Shown in pieces: positions 14,864 to 16,748 of a DNA stretch of 16,748 bases. The position numbers and the translations under genes are program-made. A model generated the notes under the pieces. The model was not told where the DNA came from, made no database searches, and saw only the letters and a list, made by a program, of their open reading frames with translations. The DNA lies in contig CAJUMG010000013.1 in NCBI GenBank assembly GCA_910587335.1, positions 46,092 through 62,839 on the forward strand, in the 5' to 3' direction. The DNA comes from an uncultured Oscillospiraceae bacterium. GTDB lineage: Bacteria; Bacillota; Clostridia; Oscillospirales; Ruminococcaceae. Positions within the stretch are counted from its first letter, which is position 1. Each line of letters starts with the position of its first letter.

Positions 14864-15589
14864 TCAGTCGCGGACTTTTTGAACGCTTTCATATCGAAGA
14901 AAGGTCCGGTCCTCTTCTGTAACAGCACGATAGGTGATGCGATAGGTCCCATAATTTTTCTCACCGGGAAAGGCCGGTGTGTCAATTAAAGAGAAATCGG
15001 CGGTTACGGTTTGCTCTTCAGCGTTCCAGGCTAGGTTCAGATCCTCATAGGAATAGACCGAGTGCAGCCCAAACCCTATGGCCATACAATAAGCGTTTTG
15101 CTGCGCATCATAGGAAGAATCCTCGAAAAACCAGTCGCTTTGCCCAAACACATCGCTGACCATTTGCCTTACCTGTTCCAGGGGAAAAACGGCCTGTCCG
15201 TCTTCGCTGACCGACAGACAATCCGGATAGAAGTCGGTCAGCTGATTTTCGCTTTGCACAAGGAAAGAGAGCATAAAGCGGAAGATATCCCCGTCCCGAA
15301 GTGGCTGAGCATTTTCAATATGGTCCTGGGTGAATACCAGGCTCACCAGATGATGGGTCAGCGCCTGGGCCTCGGGAAAAAGGCGGCTGTCCGGCGGAAT
15401 GTCTTCGAGAGGGCTGGAGACCAGAGGCGGGGAACTTTCTCCCCAATCCGCCGGCTGAGAGGAAAGCTCGTATATAGAGGAAGAATGGGAATGGTTGTCC
15501 ACTTTTCCCCCTTCCGGTGCGCAGGCGCCCAAAGCGCCGGTCAACAACAGGGCAAAAACCATGAGGAAAATCATGCGGGGATTTTTCAA
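14864..15589 (-). CDS. Putative lipoprotein of unknown function
   Basis: Not recognised beyond being a secreted lipoprotein, 241 aa. The signal peptide reads MKNPRMIFLMVFALLLTGALGAC: basic N-terminus, hydrophobic core at 6-19 and lipobox LGAC with Cys23 as the lipidation site. A Ser/His-rich linker (about 30-60) leads to a soluble extracellular domain of about 180 residues rich in acidic and aromatic residues, with QALTHHLVSL, DIFRFMLSFL and a C-terminal beta-rich part (TADFSLID, GTYRITYRAV). Start: AAGGAG (15598-15603 on the minus strand) is 8 nt before a TTG at 15589; the in-frame GTG at 15598 overlaps the AAGGAG and is therefore unlikely. It follows metA on the same strand beyond a terminator, so it may depend on read-through or a promoter not recognised here. 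No homologue or partner can be named from sequence. Confidence 0.75.
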   Translation of the reverse strand: MKNPRMIFLMVFALLLTGALGACAPEGGKVDNHSHSSSIYELSSQPADWGESSPPLVSSPLEDIPPDSRLFPEAQALTHHLVSLVFTQDHIENAQPLRDGDIFRFMLSFLVQSENQLTDFYPDCLSVSEDGQAVFPLEQVRQMVSDVFGQSDWFFEDSSYDAQQNAYCMAIGFGLHSVYSYEDLNLAWNAEEQTVTADFSLIDTPAFPGEKNYGTYRITYRAVTEEDRTFLRYESVQKVRD

Positions 15590-15597
15590 TTTAGTCA

Positions 15598-15603
15598 CTC
15601 CTT
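15598..15603 (-). promoter_or_regulatory. Ribosome binding site fixing a TTG start
   Basis: CTCCTT on the plus strand reads AAGGAG on the minus strand. It is separated by 8 nt from TTG (15587-15589) but overlaps GTG (15596-15598) by one base. The spacing decides for the TTG start of the lipoprotein gene. Confidence 0.75.
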
Positions 15604-15610
15604 ATAGATT

Positions 15611-15658
15611 AGATAAAAACAAAACCCGACACATGTAGGAAATGTTACATGCACCGGG
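15611..15658 (-). terminator. Intrinsic terminator of metA
   Basis: On the minus strand: CCCGgtgCATGTa, loop, TACATGtgtCGGG, followed by TTTTGTTTTT. The stem has CCCG/CGGG and CATGTA/TACATG blocks separated by a 3x3 internal loop. It begins 16 bp after the metA stop. On the plus strand the stem is not followed by a T-run. Confidence 0.75.
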
Positions 15659-15673
15659 AAAAGATTTTTCTCT

Positions 15674-16600
15674 TTATTTCACATGAGGAAGGGCGGAGAG
15701 ATCAAACGGGGTTGTCTGATAGACAAAATAGTTGAGCCAATTGGAAAACAAAAGACTTGCATGGCCGCGCCAGCGATACAAAACATCCAAGGAAGGATCG
15801 TCATTTTTAAAATAGTGGCGCGGTACTTCGATGGGAAGATTTTTGTTTAAATCCCGAAAATACTCACCGGCCAACGTATCCCGGTCATATTCTGAATGGC
15901 CGGTAACGAAAAATTGGCGACCCGATTCGTGAGCGATCAAGTAAGCGCCGGCCTCCTGTGAGGCGGCCAGCAGCTTTAAATGCGGACGGGCCAAAATATC
16001 TTCCTGCCGGACGGTTGTATGACGGGAGTGAGGGGCAAAAAACAGCTCGTCAAAGCCGCGAACCAGAGGATGTTTAGGCTCCAAGGTCTGATGCTCGAAC
16101 ACGCCGAACATTTTTTGCGGGAGCGGGTGTTTCTGAATGCCATAATGGTAGTATAAAGCGGCCTGCGCACCCCAGCAAATATGTAGGGTAGAATAGACAT
16201 GCTTTTTGGTCCATTCCATAAAGGTACATAGCTCCGGCCAATAGTCCACATCTTCAAAGGGCATTTGCTCAACGGGCGCGCCGGTGATGATAAACCCGTC
16301 AAAACGCTCGTCCCTGATTTCGTTAAAGGTTTTATAAAATTTCAAAAGATGCTCTGCTGCTGTATTTTTAGAGGTGTGGGTAGCAGTTTGAATCAGTTCA
16401 ATATCCACCTGTAGAGGTGTATTACTTAAAAGGCGAAGCAGCTGGGTTTCGGTTACAATTTTTGTCGGCATTAGATTGAGTATGCCAATCTTTAAAGGGC
16501 GTATGTCTTGATGAGACGCCCTGTCTTCTGTCATGACAAAAACGTTTTCCGATTCCAAAACCTGCGCCGCCGGCAGGGAATTAGGGATACAAATTGGCAT
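15674..16600 (-). CDS. metA: MetA-type homoserine O-acetyltransferase
   Basis: First committed enzyme of methionine synthesis: acylates homoserine at oxygen. The protein has 308 aa from MPICIPNSLP. Family residues are in register with E. coli MetA: Lys47 (MPTKIVTE), catalytic Cys142 (HICWGAQA), and the His236/Glu238 pair in TGHSEYD. Residue 111 is Glu in GAPVEQM; published work on Bacillus MetA shows Glu111 selects acetyl-CoA, whereas Gly selects succinyl-CoA, so O-acetylhomoserine is predicted despite the usual succinyltransferase name. Start: AGGAGG (16609-16614 on the minus strand) lies 8 nt before the ATG at 16600; an ATG-less upstream extension to 16636 exists but lacks family residues. 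It has its own promoter and terminator, with a leader of only about 35 nt, so no room for a SAM riboswitch. Confidence 0.95.
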   Translation of the reverse strand: MPICIPNSLPAAQVLESENVFVMTEDRASHQDIRPLKIGILNLMPTKIVTETQLLRLLSNTPLQVDIELIQTATHTSKNTAAEHLLKFYKTFNEIRDERFDGFIITGAPVEQMPFEDVDYWPELCTFMEWTKKHVYSTLHICWGAQAALYYHYGIQKHPLPQKMFGVFEHQTLEPKHPLVRGFDELFFAPHSRHTTVRQEDILARPHLKLLAASQEAGAYLIAHESGRQFFVTGHSEYDRDTLAGEYFRDLNKNLPIEVPRHYFKNDDPSLDVLYRWRGHASLLFSNWLNYFVYQTTPFDLSALPHVK

Positions 16601-16641
16601 ATGAAAAGCCTCCTGCGCTGTTAAAATCAGAACCAATTTCT

Positions 16642-16670
16642 ATTTTATCCAAATTTTCGAAAAAAATCAA
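16642..16670 (-). promoter_or_regulatory. Sigma-A promoter of metA
   Basis: On the minus strand: TTGATT (16665-16670), 17-bp spacer, TAAAAT (16642-16647). Transcription would begin near 16635, leaving about 35 nt before the metA ATG. Its -35 lies 10 bp from the -35 of the divergent rightward promoter. Confidence 0.7.
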
Positions 16671-16680
16671 GGGAAAGGTA

Positions 16681-16710
16681 TTGACAAAAGGGGAGGGGAT
16701 ATGATATAGT
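16681..16710 (+). promoter_or_regulatory. Rightward sigma-A promoter for a transcript leaving the window
   Basis: Perfect TTGACA (16681-16686), 18-bp spacer, TATAGT (16705-16710). Start expected near 16717. It diverges from metA. The gene or RNA it serves lies outside the window. Confidence 0.75.
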
Positions 16711-16717
16711 AATGAAG

Positions 16718-16734
16718 CTGTCCCACGGGGGCAG
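16718..16734 (+). ncRNA. First hairpin of an unidentified leader or small RNA, truncated
   Basis: CTGTCCC (16718-16724) pairs with GGGGCAG (16728-16734) around ACG, 7 bp with one T-G pair; read with a bulged T it displays an ACGG loop. It begins at about the predicted start site of the promoter at 16681-16710. GGAACC follows, then the window ends. ACGR loops are a hallmark of guanidine-II riboswitches, but these need a second such hairpin, which is not in view. Class unassigned. Confidence 0.35.
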
Positions 16735-16748
16735 GGAACCTTGAAAAT

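Noticed and set aside
16536..16549. cre-like sequence (AAAACGTTTTC core) inside metA
   Set aside because: It matches the catabolite-responsive consensus at about 11 of 14 positions but encodes conserved metA residues (VFVMTE), so coincidence is the simpler reading.

Overview
The window looks like chromosomal core DNA of an anaerobic Firmicute of class Clostridia, most likely an Oscillospiraceae/Ruminococcaceae-type gut organism. Grounds: strong AGGAGG-type ribosome binding sites, sigma-A promoters with 17-bp spacers, an HPr kinase, WhiA and RapZ, a MetA-type homoserine acyltransferase, and a fairly GC-balanced base composition with many gcc/ggc codons. The genus is not determined. I see no tRNA, rRNA, CRISPR array, insertion sequence, phage gene or attachment site.

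Layout. 1-2400 (+): the 3' part of a leucyl aminopeptidase (pepA), then an AstE/AspA-type zinc deacylase, ending at a bidirectional terminator. 2516-3703 (-): a GT4 glycosyltransferase resembling diacylglycerol glucosyltransferases. 3704-4139: a 436-bp divergent control region with a good sigma-A promoter and a structured leader for hprK. 4140-12953 (+): a tightly spaced run of hprK, a ROK glucokinase, murB, rapZ, a GNAT acetyltransferase, whiA and dnaE, probably one operon since no internal terminator is visible. 13077-14155 (+): pfkA with its own promoter, an inverted repeat just after the predicted start site, and a terminator. 14238-14774 (+): a second GNAT (COG3981-like), meeting a convergent lipoprotein gene (14864-15589, -) at a perfect bidirectional terminator. 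15674-16600 (-): metA with promoter and terminator. The last ~70 bp hold a rightward promoter and the first hairpin of a transcript that leaves the window.

How the genes fit together. The large operon joins carbon sensing and glycolytic entry (hprK, ROK glucokinase, with pfkA next door) to cell-wall precursor supply and division (murB, rapZ, whiA) and replication (dnaE). This resembles the known Firmicute murB-rapZ-yvcK-whiA-crh neighbourhood, but yvcK and crh/HPr are absent and a GNAT gene occupies the yvcK position. The flanking genes (peptidase, deacylase, lipid glycosyltransferase, methionine biosynthesis) are ordinary housekeeping or metabolic genes with their own signals.

I found no clear new multi-gene system. 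The points most worth a second look are the GNAT in place of yvcK, the complete nine-residue PHP metal site in DnaE, Glu111 in MetA with no room for a SAM riboswitch, the pfkA inverted repeat, the alternative hairpins in the hprK leader, and the unidentified transcript starting at the right edge.
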